Source of the DNA: Pseudomonadota bacterium | GTDB lineage: Bacteria; Pseudomonadota; Gammaproteobacteria; Steroidobacterales; Woeseiaceae | Assembly (NCBI GenBank): GCA_022567775.1 | Contig: JADFGH010000121.1 | Coordinates: 1 to 6,862 of the forward strand | Length of the DNA stretch: 6,862 bases | Direction of reading: 5' to 3' | Part shown: in pieces, positions 1-5,666 of the stretch | Layout: each line of letters opens with the position of its first letter | Numbering within the stretch: position 1 is the first letter of the stretch | Program-made: the position numbers and the translations under genes | The notes under the pieces: generated by a model | What the model was told of the DNA's origin: nothing | Seen by the model: the letters and a program-made list of their open reading frames with translations, nothing else | Databases searched by the model: none

Positions 1-931
1 TTCGAAGGTAGCTGATGAGACCGACGTTGCCCTCATCCCCCAAATCAATGCCTTCGTAAAGACGTTGTGCGACGCGCATGGTCCACTGAGTGTTGAACCC
101 GAGTTTGCGCGACGATTCCTGCTGCAATGTGGACGTTGTGAATGGTGCTGGCGGATTGCGGCGCCGTTGCTTCTTGTCAACACTGACCGTGGTTAATTTG
201 CCGCCGGCTGCCTCAAGAATGGTTTTCTCGACCTCGCGTGCCGACTCCTCATTTTCGAAGCTGAACTGTTCGACCTTGTCGCCCTTGTAGCGAACCAGTC
301 GCGAGACAAAAGGCTGGCTTTCTTTACTGACATCGGCCTCGATGGTCCAGTACTCGCGCGCATCGAATGCCTCGATCTCGAGCTCTCTCTCTACGATCAT
401 GCGCAGCGCCGGGCTTTGCACGCGTCCGGCGGACAAGCCGCGCTGGACTTTTTTCCACAGCAGTGGCGAAAGGTTGAAGCCGACGAGGTAGTCGAGTGCT
501 CTGCGCGCCTGCTGGGCGCTTACGAGCTCGTCCGATATGCTACGGGGATTGTCTATCGCCTCTTTGACCGCATTCTTGGTTATTTCGTGAAATATGACGC
601 GATACACCGGCTTGCCGTCGAGCGCGTTCTGCTCCTTCAGCAATTCCGTCAAATGCCAGGAAATTGCCTCGCCCTCCCGGTCCGGGTCAGTTGCGAGGTA
701 GAGCGCATCGGCGTTCTTGAGCGCCTTGATGATTGCATTGACATGTTTCTGGTTTCTCTCGATGACCTGGTACTTCATCGCGAAACCGTTTTCGGTATCG
801 ACCGCGCCTTCTTTGGGCACGAGGTCACGAACATGACCATATGAGGCCATGACTTCGAAGTCCTTGCCAAGGTACTTGCTAATGGTCTTGGCCTTGGCAG
901 GTGACTCGACGATTACCAGATTTCGCGACAT
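1..931 (-). CDS. topA: DNA topoisomerase I, N-terminal part (3' end outside window)
   Basis: Type IA topoisomerase, which relaxes negative supercoils by cutting and passing single DNA strands. The frame is open for 310 codons from ATG at 931 to the left edge. It opens with MSRNLVIVESPAKAKTI, the start of the TOPRIM domain. The acidic metal and catalytic residues are visible as E9 and, in TDPDREGEA, D82, D84 and E86. Later blocks QRGLSAGRVQSPALR and TSTLQQESSRKLGF are typical of the family. The catalytic tyrosine is Y308 in GLISYLR, three codons from the window edge, close to Y319 of the E. coli enzyme. The segment before DPDREGEA is about 29 residues shorter than in E. coli, a family-level length difference rather than damage. 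The remaining core and any C-terminal zinc-finger domains lie outside. The ribosome site is weak (GGAAA, 11 bases upstream). It lies downstream of smg but is separated by a terminator and its own probable promoter. Confidence 0.97.
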   Translation of the reverse strand, partial: MSRNLVIVESPAKAKTISKYLGKDFEVMASYGHVRDLVPKEGAVDTENGFAMKYQVIERNQKHVNAIIKALKNADALYLATDPDREGEAISWHLTELLKEQNALDGKPVYRVIFHEITKNAVKEAIDNPRSISDELVSAQQARRALDYLVGFNLSPLLWKKVQRGLSAGRVQSPALRMIVERELEIEAFDAREYWTIEADVSKESQPFVSRLVRYKGDKVEQFSFENEESAREVEKTILEAAGGKLTTVSVDKKQRRRNPPAPFTTSTLQQESSRKLGFNTQWTMRVAQRLYEGIDLGDEGNVGLISYLR

Positions 932-962
932 TCCAGCTGAAGTTTCCGTTAATTACGTCCAG

Positions 963-992
963 AAAAGCAAAACCGCGGACGATGCCGCGGTT
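963..992 (-). terminator. Intrinsic terminator after smg
   Basis: A perfect 8-bp stem (arms 971-978 and 985-992, AACCGCGG pairing with CCGCGGTT) has a 6-base loop. On the minus strand it is followed by TTTTGCTTTT, running to 963. The T-tract exists only on the minus strand, so it acts on transcripts coming leftward out of dprA-smg. It lies inside the probable topA leader region. Confidence 0.7.
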
Positions 993-994
993 GA

Positions 995-1021
995 ATTACA
1001 TGCTTGCAGGCGATGTGTCAA
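995..1021 (-). promoter_or_regulatory. Probable sigma70 promoter for topA
   Basis: The minus strand has a perfect -35 TTGACA (1021-1016), preceded by a T-rich run, and a -10 TGTAAT (1000-995, five of six matches). The spacer is 15 bases, shorter than the ideal 17. The expected start near 988 would give a leader of about 57 bases to the topA ATG. The start would fall within the left arm of the adjoining terminator hairpin. The call rests on hexamer matches only. Confidence 0.5.
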
Positions 1022-1063
1022 GAAAAACGTACTCGCCAGCAGTCACATCCCGTCAATTGGAAC

Positions 1064-1540
1064 TCAGTGAACGGCCATTTCACCCTCGTCAAAGACAAGA
1101 TCTTCCATCCGAGCATAAGCCACTTCCTGACCTGGCTGACTGAATAAAACCATCAAAACAACCCACTTAATCTGCTCGACATCGATATCCGGAGTATCAA
1201 GTGCCAGCAAGCGATCGATGAGAATTTCGCGCTGCGGCGGCGAGAGAATACCGATCTGCTCGAGGTAGGTTATAAAGCCACGGCATGCTGCATTCAGCCG
1301 CTCGGTCTCGATATTGTTGTAGATGCGAGTGCCGTGTGCGGTCTGCGGGTTATAGCTGCAGCCTTCGTGGTCATTGGTCAGCCCGTCGAGCCAGTCCAGC
1401 GCGCGATCAATTTCGCTGCCGCCGAATCCCGCCCGGGATAATTCATCGCGCAGCTCGCTTTGATCGGCTTCCGGCTCTTCCTCAGCGTCGACGTAGGTCT
1501 CAAACAGATACATCAATACATCGAGTACATTTTCTTTCAT
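1064..1540 (-). CDS. smg: Smg family protein (DUF494)
   Basis: A 158-residue protein of the conserved Smg/DUF494 family, whose biochemical role is not established. It matches E. coli Smg (157 residues) over its whole length. Recognisable blocks are VLDVLMYLFETY (residues 5-16), the AGF turn (37-39), CRGFITYLEQIGIL (86-99), and the ALD segment followed by VEQIKWVVLMVLF (121-133). It is acidic, probably helical and cytoplasmic, with no signal peptide or membrane segment. The ATG at 1540 has a good ribosome site, AGGAGA (1556-1551), 10 bases upstream. It starts 42 bases after the dprA stop and is very likely cotranscribed with it. The dprA-smg pairing is widely conserved in Gammaproteobacteria, including E. 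coli, but this does not define a function. It is closed by the terminator at 963-992. Confidence 0.95.
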   Translation of the reverse strand: MKENVLDVLMYLFETYVDAEEEPEADQSELRDELSRAGFGGSEIDRALDWLDGLTNDHEGCSYNPQTAHGTRIYNNIETERLNAACRGFITYLEQIGILSPPQREILIDRLLALDTPDIDVEQIKWVVLMVLFSQPGQEVAYARMEDLVFDEGEMAVH

Positions 1541-1550
1541 GCCTGGAGCG

Positions 1551-1556
1551 TCTCCT
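1551..1556 (-). promoter_or_regulatory. Ribosome binding site of smg
   Basis: AGGAGA on the minus strand lies 10 bases upstream of the smg ATG. It is the clearest Shine-Dalgarno match in this window and supports the start at 1540. Confidence 0.6.
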
Positions 1557-1582
1557 GTTGACGAATTTCCAGTTATGGTTGT

Positions 1583-2521
1583 CTATTTATGGTCGGATGC
1601 TTGCAGTTTTGAGTAACGACCGCCAGCCTGCACCTGAATTTTTCCTTCAAGCTCCAGGATAAGTAGCATGGAGGAAACCTGATCGATCGTCAATCCGGAA
1701 TTTTCGGCGAGCTGATCTGCGCTTGCCGGGTCATAACTTAATGTGGAAAGCAACAGCCGGTATTCACTATCGTGTTGTGCAGCCGCTGCCGTTTCAACCG
1801 CTGGCAACTCTGCATTTTGCATAAGATGTCCGACCAGCGGCCCCAGCTCGCTGACGATGTCGTCGGCGCTTTCGACCAGTTTTGCGCCTTGCCTGATAAG
1901 CTGGTGACAGCCGTGGGACAGCGGATTATGTATCGAGCCGGGGATAGCGAAAATTTCGCGACCCTGCTCAGCAGCGAGGCGCGCGCTAATTAGCGAACCG
2001 CTACGCCTGGCAGCCTCTACGACCAGGGTACCGAGACTGAGACCACTGATCAGCCGGTTGCGCTGCGGAAAGTGTTCGCGGCGTGGTGGGCTACCGAGTG
2101 GATATTCCGAACATAACGCGCCCTCTTCTGCGATGCGATGTGCAAGTTTGCGATTTTCGGCTGGATAAACTCTATCGATGCCGTGACCGAGGAACGCCAC
2201 GGTTTTCGCGCCGGCATCCAGCGCCCCTTCGTGCGCGGCTGTGTCGATGCCTTGAGCCAGACCACTGACAATGCAAAAACCGGATCGCGCCAGGTGTTTT
2301 GAGAATTCGTACGCATTCTGTACGCCGCCCCTGGTGGGGTTTCGGCTGCCGACGATCGCCAGTGCCGGAAGATGTAGTACGTCGATGTTGCCAACCACAT
2401 ATAAAAGGGTCGGCGGGCCAGGAATCTGCCGCAGCAGCTCCGGGATATCACCTGACTCCGAATCAATAAGGTGGTGATTCGGAGCGGCTAGCCACGCAGA
2501 AATTTTTTCGTCTGTATCCAC
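1583..2521 (-). CDS. dprA: DNA processing protein DprA (Smf), short form without N-terminal SAM-like domain
   Basis: DprA binds incoming single-stranded DNA, protects it and loads RecA during natural transformation. It is also common in bacteria not known to be competent. The 312-residue product has the Rossmann-like DNA-binding core: LAIVGSRNPT (54-63), VSGLAQGIDTAAHEGAL (85-101), the LGHGIDRVYP block (111-120), FPQRNRLISGLS (151-162), VVEAARRSGSLISARLAAEQ (167-186) and the FAIPGSIHNP block (191-200). A winged-helix-like C-terminal segment follows (about 255-306). The start is GTG at 2521. No ATG, GTG or TTG lies upstream in frame before the stop at 2630-2632, and the ribosome site is poor (GGAAA directly before GTG). 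The protein begins just before WLAAPNHHLI, which in E. coli Smf lies more than 50 residues in. The usual N-terminal helical domain is therefore absent, and a REP-like pair occupies the place where it would be encoded. The DNA-binding core is intact, so I treat the gene as functional. It is followed by smg 42 bases later. Confidence 0.94.
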   Translation of the reverse strand: MDTDEKISAWLAAPNHHLIDSESGDIPELLRQIPGPPTLLYVVGNIDVLHLPALAIVGSRNPTRGGVQNAYEFSKHLARSGFCIVSGLAQGIDTAAHEGALDAGAKTVAFLGHGIDRVYPAENRKLAHRIAEEGALCSEYPLGSPPRREHFPQRNRLISGLSLGTLVVEAARRSGSLISARLAAEQGREIFAIPGSIHNPLSHGCHQLIRQGAKLVESADDIVSELGPLVGHLMQNAELPAVETAAAAQHDSEYRLLLSTLSYDPASADQLAENSGLTIDQVSSMLLILELEGKIQVQAGGRYSKLQASDHK

Positions 2522-2558
2522 TTTCCAGAAACCGCTGCGGCCTCTTCGGAACTCGCCT

Positions 2559-2617
2559 GTAGGAGCTCGCCCCAGCGAGCGATTAAAGCCTGATCGCCCG
2601 CTGGGGCGGGCTCCTAC
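2559..2617. repeat. Inverted pair of REP-like palindromic elements
   Basis: Two 25-base units face each other: 2559-2583 on the plus strand and 2617-2593 on the minus strand, 9 bases apart. Each starts with GTAGGAGC and ends with CGAT. Each contains its own perfect 6-bp hairpin with loop CCCA: GCTCGC/GCGAGC in the first and GCCCGC/GCGGGC in the second. The units differ at two positions only, and these are paired with each other inside each hairpin, so both stems stay intact. The head-to-head layout fits REP doublets, which in Pseudomonas and related bacteria are spread by RAYT transposases. No such transposase is present here. The unit lies between the terminator of the LysM gene and the start of dprA. 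Membership of a known REP family is inferred from form and not checked against other copies. Confidence 0.75.
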
Positions 2618-2670
2618 GATATTATTACCTCATGAAAACTTATGCGTGACTAAATCTGCCGACAGGCATT

Positions 2671-2706
2671 AAAAAAGGGCCGGCGCCCGATCAGGTGCCG
2701 GCCCTT
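2671..2706 (-). terminator. Strong intrinsic terminator after the LysM/TsaP-like gene
   Basis: A 13-bp stem (arms 2675-2687 and 2694-2706, core GGGCCGGC, one G-T wobble) with a 6-base loop is followed on the minus strand by a run of six T. It lies 16 bases beyond the stop of the LysM gene and should end that transcript. It thereby separates the gene from dprA. Confidence 0.9.
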
Positions 2707-2721
2707 ATCGAATCGATTCTG

Positions 2722-3975
2722 TCAGATCGGGTTGCGGACTGCATCCAGTATGTGGATGTCGCTCGTCGCCTCCATCACGAGGGCATAGCCGATCCGGTCA
2801 TAAACCTTGAAGATCATGATCGTGCCCGCCTGCTCGTCCGGCAGGGTCACGATTTCGCCACCCATTATGCGGCTACCCGAGCCCAGGAAAGAGCCGCCCG
2901 CAAAGCGATCGCGAATCTGCTCACCAGCCTGGAACACGCTCAGCACGTCTCCCGGTGCGAGGCCGTCGCGCGCACCGCGATTCAGGACCACGACCTGGTA
3001 CTGTCCGATAAGCGCAACGCCATCGACGACCGAGATGATCCTGCCTTCAATGTTGAGATCCGGTGATTTCGGAAAGAAATTCAGCGGAATATCCACTGTT
3101 TCCGGTATCAGGCGATCACCCGCGAGGGCTTCGCGGTTGGTGTCAGTCAGCGCTATCGTCGCCGGATCGCCACCCCGGGACTGTGCGCCTACACCGACAT
3201 AAATGCCCTGGTAACCAAGGAGGGCATTATCGTCGGGATCTCTGAGCTCATCACCGATATGCACGACGCTGAATCGCGTCCCGTTTGGTGAGGGTTGGCC
3301 ACCACGGATGTAAATGTCGTTGCCAGCGGAGGCCATCAGGTGATCGCCGCGGGTTGAGAGAATGTACGGCAGCTGATCGATCTGGCTCTTTTCAAGAACA
3401 AGACCTTTGGATAGAAAGGCTGCGATCCGCTCGTAGGGAATGCTGGCAATCGCCTCGGACAGCGGCGTTACCCGTGCCGAGGGTGAAAGCCGATAGGTTG
3501 ATGCGCGGATGTTCGTGATGCGCTGCTGCCCGTCAATCGTAACCAGGGCAAGGACGTCGCCCGGGTAGATAAGGTGCGGGTTCTCAACCTGCGGGTTTAC
3601 GTACCAGACCTCTGGCCAGTACCACGGATCTCGCAGAAACGTGGCAGCAATGTCCCAGAGCGTGTCGCCGACCTGCACGGTGTACTCCTCGGGAGCACCG
3701 GAGGCCAGCGGTACGGCCTGGCTGACGAGCACCATGTTCGGCTCATTCTGAGCGGGCTGCACGCTGCCGCCCGGATCCACAGACGACGATGCACCCGGTG
3801 TCCCGGACCTTGTCGCTACCGGCGGCCGCGCATCGCTATCATCCGAGCCGAACGGGTTTAGTTTGCTCATGGTGCTGCAGCCGGCCATAGTGGCGGCCAG
3901 TGCAATAACGGCCAGCCCAAGACTGGTATTCAGGCGGTTTTTGTCAGGAGACATAATCGACGGGTGCTCCATCAC
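2722..3975 (-). CDS. tsaP: LysM-domain envelope protein, TsaP-like (type IV pilus secretin-associated), predicted lipoprotein
   Basis: A 417-residue exported protein. The N-terminus has a basic segment (KNR), a hydrophobic stretch (about 18-31) and a lipobox MAGC with Cys33, so an acylated lipoprotein is predicted. A Pro/Ser/Gly-rich linker follows (about 42-95). A LysM peptidoglycan-binding domain spans 97-145: YTVQVGDTLWDIA, then DPWYWPEVWYVNP, then HLIYPGDVL. The C-terminal region (about 300-412) contains GRIISVVDG, LNRGARDGLAPGDVL and MIFKVYDRIGYALVMEA. It matches the conserved tail of LysM proteins encoded beside def and dprA, such as P. aeruginosa PA0020, the homologue of Neisseria TsaP. 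TsaP binds peptidoglycan and associates with the PilQ secretin of type IV pili. The name is an inference from domain order and neighbourhood. ATG at 3954 (residue 8) is an alternative start, with GGAG 12 bases upstream and a more usual signal-peptide length. The gene is divergent from def and ends at a strong terminator. Confidence 0.85.
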   Translation of the reverse strand: MMEHPSIMSPDKNRLNTSLGLAVIALAATMAGCSTMSKLNPFGSDDSDARPPVATRSGTPGASSSVDPGGSVQPAQNEPNMVLVSQAVPLASGAPEEYTVQVGDTLWDIAATFLRDPWYWPEVWYVNPQVENPHLIYPGDVLALVTIDGQQRITNIRASTYRLSPSARVTPLSEAIASIPYERIAAFLSKGLVLEKSQIDQLPYILSTRGDHLMASAGNDIYIRGGQPSPNGTRFSVVHIGDELRDPDDNALLGYQGIYVGVGAQSRGGDPATIALTDTNREALAGDRLIPETVDIPLNFFPKSPDLNIEGRIISVVDGVALIGQYQVVVLNRGARDGLAPGDVLSVFQAGEQIRDRFAGGSFLGSGSRIMGGEIVTLPDEQAGTIMIFKVYDRIGYALVMEATSDIHILDAVRNPI

Positions 3976-4005
3976 TGTAGTCTGTGCCTGCCTGCTGGCA
4001 AGCGT

Positions 4006-4014
4006 TGCTATAAT
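4006..4014 (+). promoter_or_regulatory. Extended -10 promoter facing def-fmt-rsmB
   Basis: TGC followed by a perfect TATAAT (4009-4014) forms an extended -10 element on the plus strand. The expected start is near 4021, giving a leader of about 160 bases to the def ATG. No good -35 lies at 16-18 bases, which extended -10 promoters can tolerate. The same AT-rich spot reads TATTAT on the minus strand (4015-4010). It could also serve the LysM gene, but again without a -35, so that use is weaker. Confidence 0.5.
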
Positions 4015-4149
4015 ATGTCGTGTCGACGCCGTTCAGGCTGCCAAACGCGTCACAATTCCGGTTCAAAACAGGCTTTGGCGGTGTCCATGTCACGCGGCAT
4101 TGTCCGCTATCTTATTCAATAAAGTCAAAAATTTAGGTGCAATTTATAG

Positions 4150-4165
4150 AAACTCACACGAGTTT
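4150..4165 (+). promoter_or_regulatory. Small hairpin just upstream of def start
   Basis: A perfect 6-bp inverted repeat AAACTC/GAGTTT with loop ACAC ends 14 bases before the def ATG. No Shine-Dalgarno match lies between it and the start codon. It might shape ribosome access, but a stem this short may also be chance. Confidence 0.25.
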
Positions 4166-4179
4166 TGGCTCCAGCAATT

Positions 4180-4701
4180 ATGGCAATACTGAGAATCCTT
4201 GAGTTTCCCGACCCGCGGCTCCGCAAAAAGGCCGTTCCGGTTGAGGCTGTGGACGACTCGCTCAGGCAGCTGATCGACGACATGTTCGAGACGATGTACG
4301 AAGCACCGGGCATCGGTCTGGCCGCTACCCAGGTGGATGTGCACCGGCGGCTGCTGATCGCGGACGTGAGCCAGGAGAAAGATGAGCCTCACGTGCTGAT
4401 TAACCCGGAGATTCTCGGGCAAGACGGCTCTGAGGTCACCGAGGAGGGTTGTCTGTCGGTGCCCGGCTATTACGAAGAAATTGAACGTGCCGAGCGCATC
4501 AAAGTGCGCTACCTGGATCGCGACGGTAATGAGCAGGAAAGTGAATTCGAGGGTTTACTCGCAGTTTGCGTGCAACACGAGGTGGATCATCTCCAGGGCA
4601 GACTGTTTATCGATTACCTGTCGGAAGTCAAACGTCAGCGAATTCGCAAGCGCCTCGCGAAAGACCGCCGCCAACATCAGGAGTCGGCTGCGATTCTCTG
4701 A
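4180..4701 (+). CDS. def: Peptide deformylase
   Basis: A metallo-enzyme that removes the N-formyl group from the initiator methionine of new polypeptides at the ribosome. The 173-residue product carries all three family motifs: GIGLAATQ (44-51), EGCLS (89-93) and HEVDH (133-137). Metal ligands are therefore Cys91, His133 and His137, with catalytic Glu134. Length and the opening [15 protein letters not shown] match the usual bacterial enzyme and fix the ATG at 4180. An in-frame TTG at 4165 would add MAPAI, which the family lacks. No Shine-Dalgarno sequence is evident before the ATG. The C-terminal tail is Arg/Lys-rich ([13 protein letters not shown]), as is common. It is the first gene of the probable def-fmt-rsmB operon, with fmt 26 bases downstream. 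Confidence 0.97.
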   Translation: MAILRILEFPDPRLRKKAVPVEAVDDSLRQLIDDMFETMYEAPGIGLAATQVDVHRRLLIADVSQEKDEPHVLINPEILGQDGSEVTEEGCLSVPGYYEEIERAERIKVRYLDRDGNEQESEFEGLLAVCVQHEVDHLQGRLFIDYLSEVKRQRIRKRLAKDRRQHQESAAIL

Positions 4702-4727
4702 TCGCCCGACCGACCCGAAGCAAACCC

Positions 4728-5660
4728 ATGAGCGCTGCAAAACTTTTGTTTGCCGGCACACCGGATTTCGCACTTGAATCATTACAAGCGCTGTACAAGG
4801 CAGGCTCAATACCTGCCGCAGTACTGACACAGCCGGATCGGCCGGCCGGGCGTGGCAGGCAAGTGGCGGAAAGTCCGGTCAAGCAATTCGCCCTTGAGCA
4901 CGACATTCCGGTCTGGCAGCCGGAGACACTTAAAGATGCCGATATCGTTGCGCAGATTTCACAGGCCAAACCTGACCTCATTATCGTCGCGGCCTATGGA
5001 TTGCTGCTTCCCCAGGCGGTTCTCGACCTGCCGGAACGTGGTTGCGTGAATGTGCACGCGTCCCTTCTGCCGCGCTGGCGCGGTGCTGCGCCGATACAGG
5101 CAGCAATTCTTGCAGGTGATAAGGAAACCGGCATCACCCTGATGCAAATGGAGGCCGGACTCGACAGTGGTCCGGTGCTGGCAAGTGCCGCCATTGCAAT
5201 CGGCGCTGAGGAGACTGCCGGCGCACTACACGATCGCCTGGCTGCTCTCGGTGGCGAGCTGCTGGTACAGAAGATCGGTGAGCTCCTTGAGGGCAAGCTC
5301 GAGGCCATTCCCCAGGACGATTCGCTTGCCAGCTATGCCGGCAAAATTCGCACGCAGGATGCAGCAATCGACTGGAGTCTTAGTGCGCAGCAAATCGCAA
5401 GGACAATCAGAGCCTATGACCCGGCACCCGGGGCCAGCTTCAGTCTGGGCGGCGAAATCATCAAGTGCTGGAAAGCCGAGCCGGTTGACGGCGACCAGGG
5501 ACGACCCGGCACGATACTGTCAGCAGGCAAAGACGGCGTCGTTGTTGCCTGTGCCGGGGGCGCCTTACGGCTCACGGAAATTCAGCGCCCGGGCCGCCGA
5601 CGCGTCACGGCAGCGGAGTTCGCCGGCCAACGCAAGCTTAGCGGCAAGCGCCTGCATTGA
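4728..5660 (+). CDS. fmt: Methionyl-tRNA formyltransferase
   Basis: Transfers a formyl group from 10-formyltetrahydrofolate to Met-tRNA(fMet), giving the bacterial initiator tRNA. The product has 310 residues (E. coli Fmt has 315). The N-terminal formyltransferase domain shows LLFAGTPDFA (6-15), the tRNA-contacting loop TQPDRPAGRGR (34-44) and NVHASLLPRWRGAAP (108-122). Catalytic residues Asn108, His110 and Asp146 (in GLDSGPV) are present at the same numbers as in E. coli. The C-terminal OB-fold domain starts near 205 with AGKIRTQDAAIDW and includes IRAYDPAPGA. The ATG at 4728 gives the family-standard opening MSAAKLLFAGTPDF. Reading the frame further upstream only overlaps def without family similarity. 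It is cotranscribed with def, whose product later removes the same formyl group. Confidence 0.97.
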   Translation: MSAAKLLFAGTPDFALESLQALYKAGSIPAAVLTQPDRPAGRGRQVAESPVKQFALEHDIPVWQPETLKDADIVAQISQAKPDLIIVAAYGLLLPQAVLDLPERGCVNVHASLLPRWRGAAPIQAAILAGDKETGITLMQMEAGLDSGPVLASAAIAIGAEETAGALHDRLAALGGELLVQKIGELLEGKLEAIPQDDSLASYAGKIRTQDAAIDWSLSAQQIARTIRAYDPAPGASFSLGGEIIKCWKAEPVDGDQGRPGTILSAGKDGVVVACAGGALRLTEIQRPGRRRVTAAEFAGQRKLSGKRLH

Positions 5661-5666
5661 GGGCCT

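Noticed and set aside
416..844. 142-codon plus-strand open frame opposite topA
   Set aside because: It is antisense to the intact TOPRIM region of topA, resembles no known family and shows no ribosome site. It is explained by the codon pattern of the opposite strand.
2050..2466. 138-codon minus-strand frame inside dprA
   Set aside because: It is an out-of-frame shadow of the clearly conserved DprA reading frame, with Arg/Ser-rich content typical of shifted frames in GC-rich DNA.
2559..2617. REP doublet as an intrinsic terminator
   Set aside because: The hairpin is strong, but neither strand has a T-run after it, and a proper terminator for the LysM gene already lies at 2671-2706.
4165..4179. 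Upstream TTG start for def
   Set aside because: It adds five residues absent from peptide deformylases, while ATG at 4180 gives the standard opening MAIL.
4566..4727. Upstream extension of fmt by 54 codons
   Set aside because: The extension overlaps def in another frame, is Pro/Arg-rich and has no formyltransferase similarity. The family start is the ATG at 4728.
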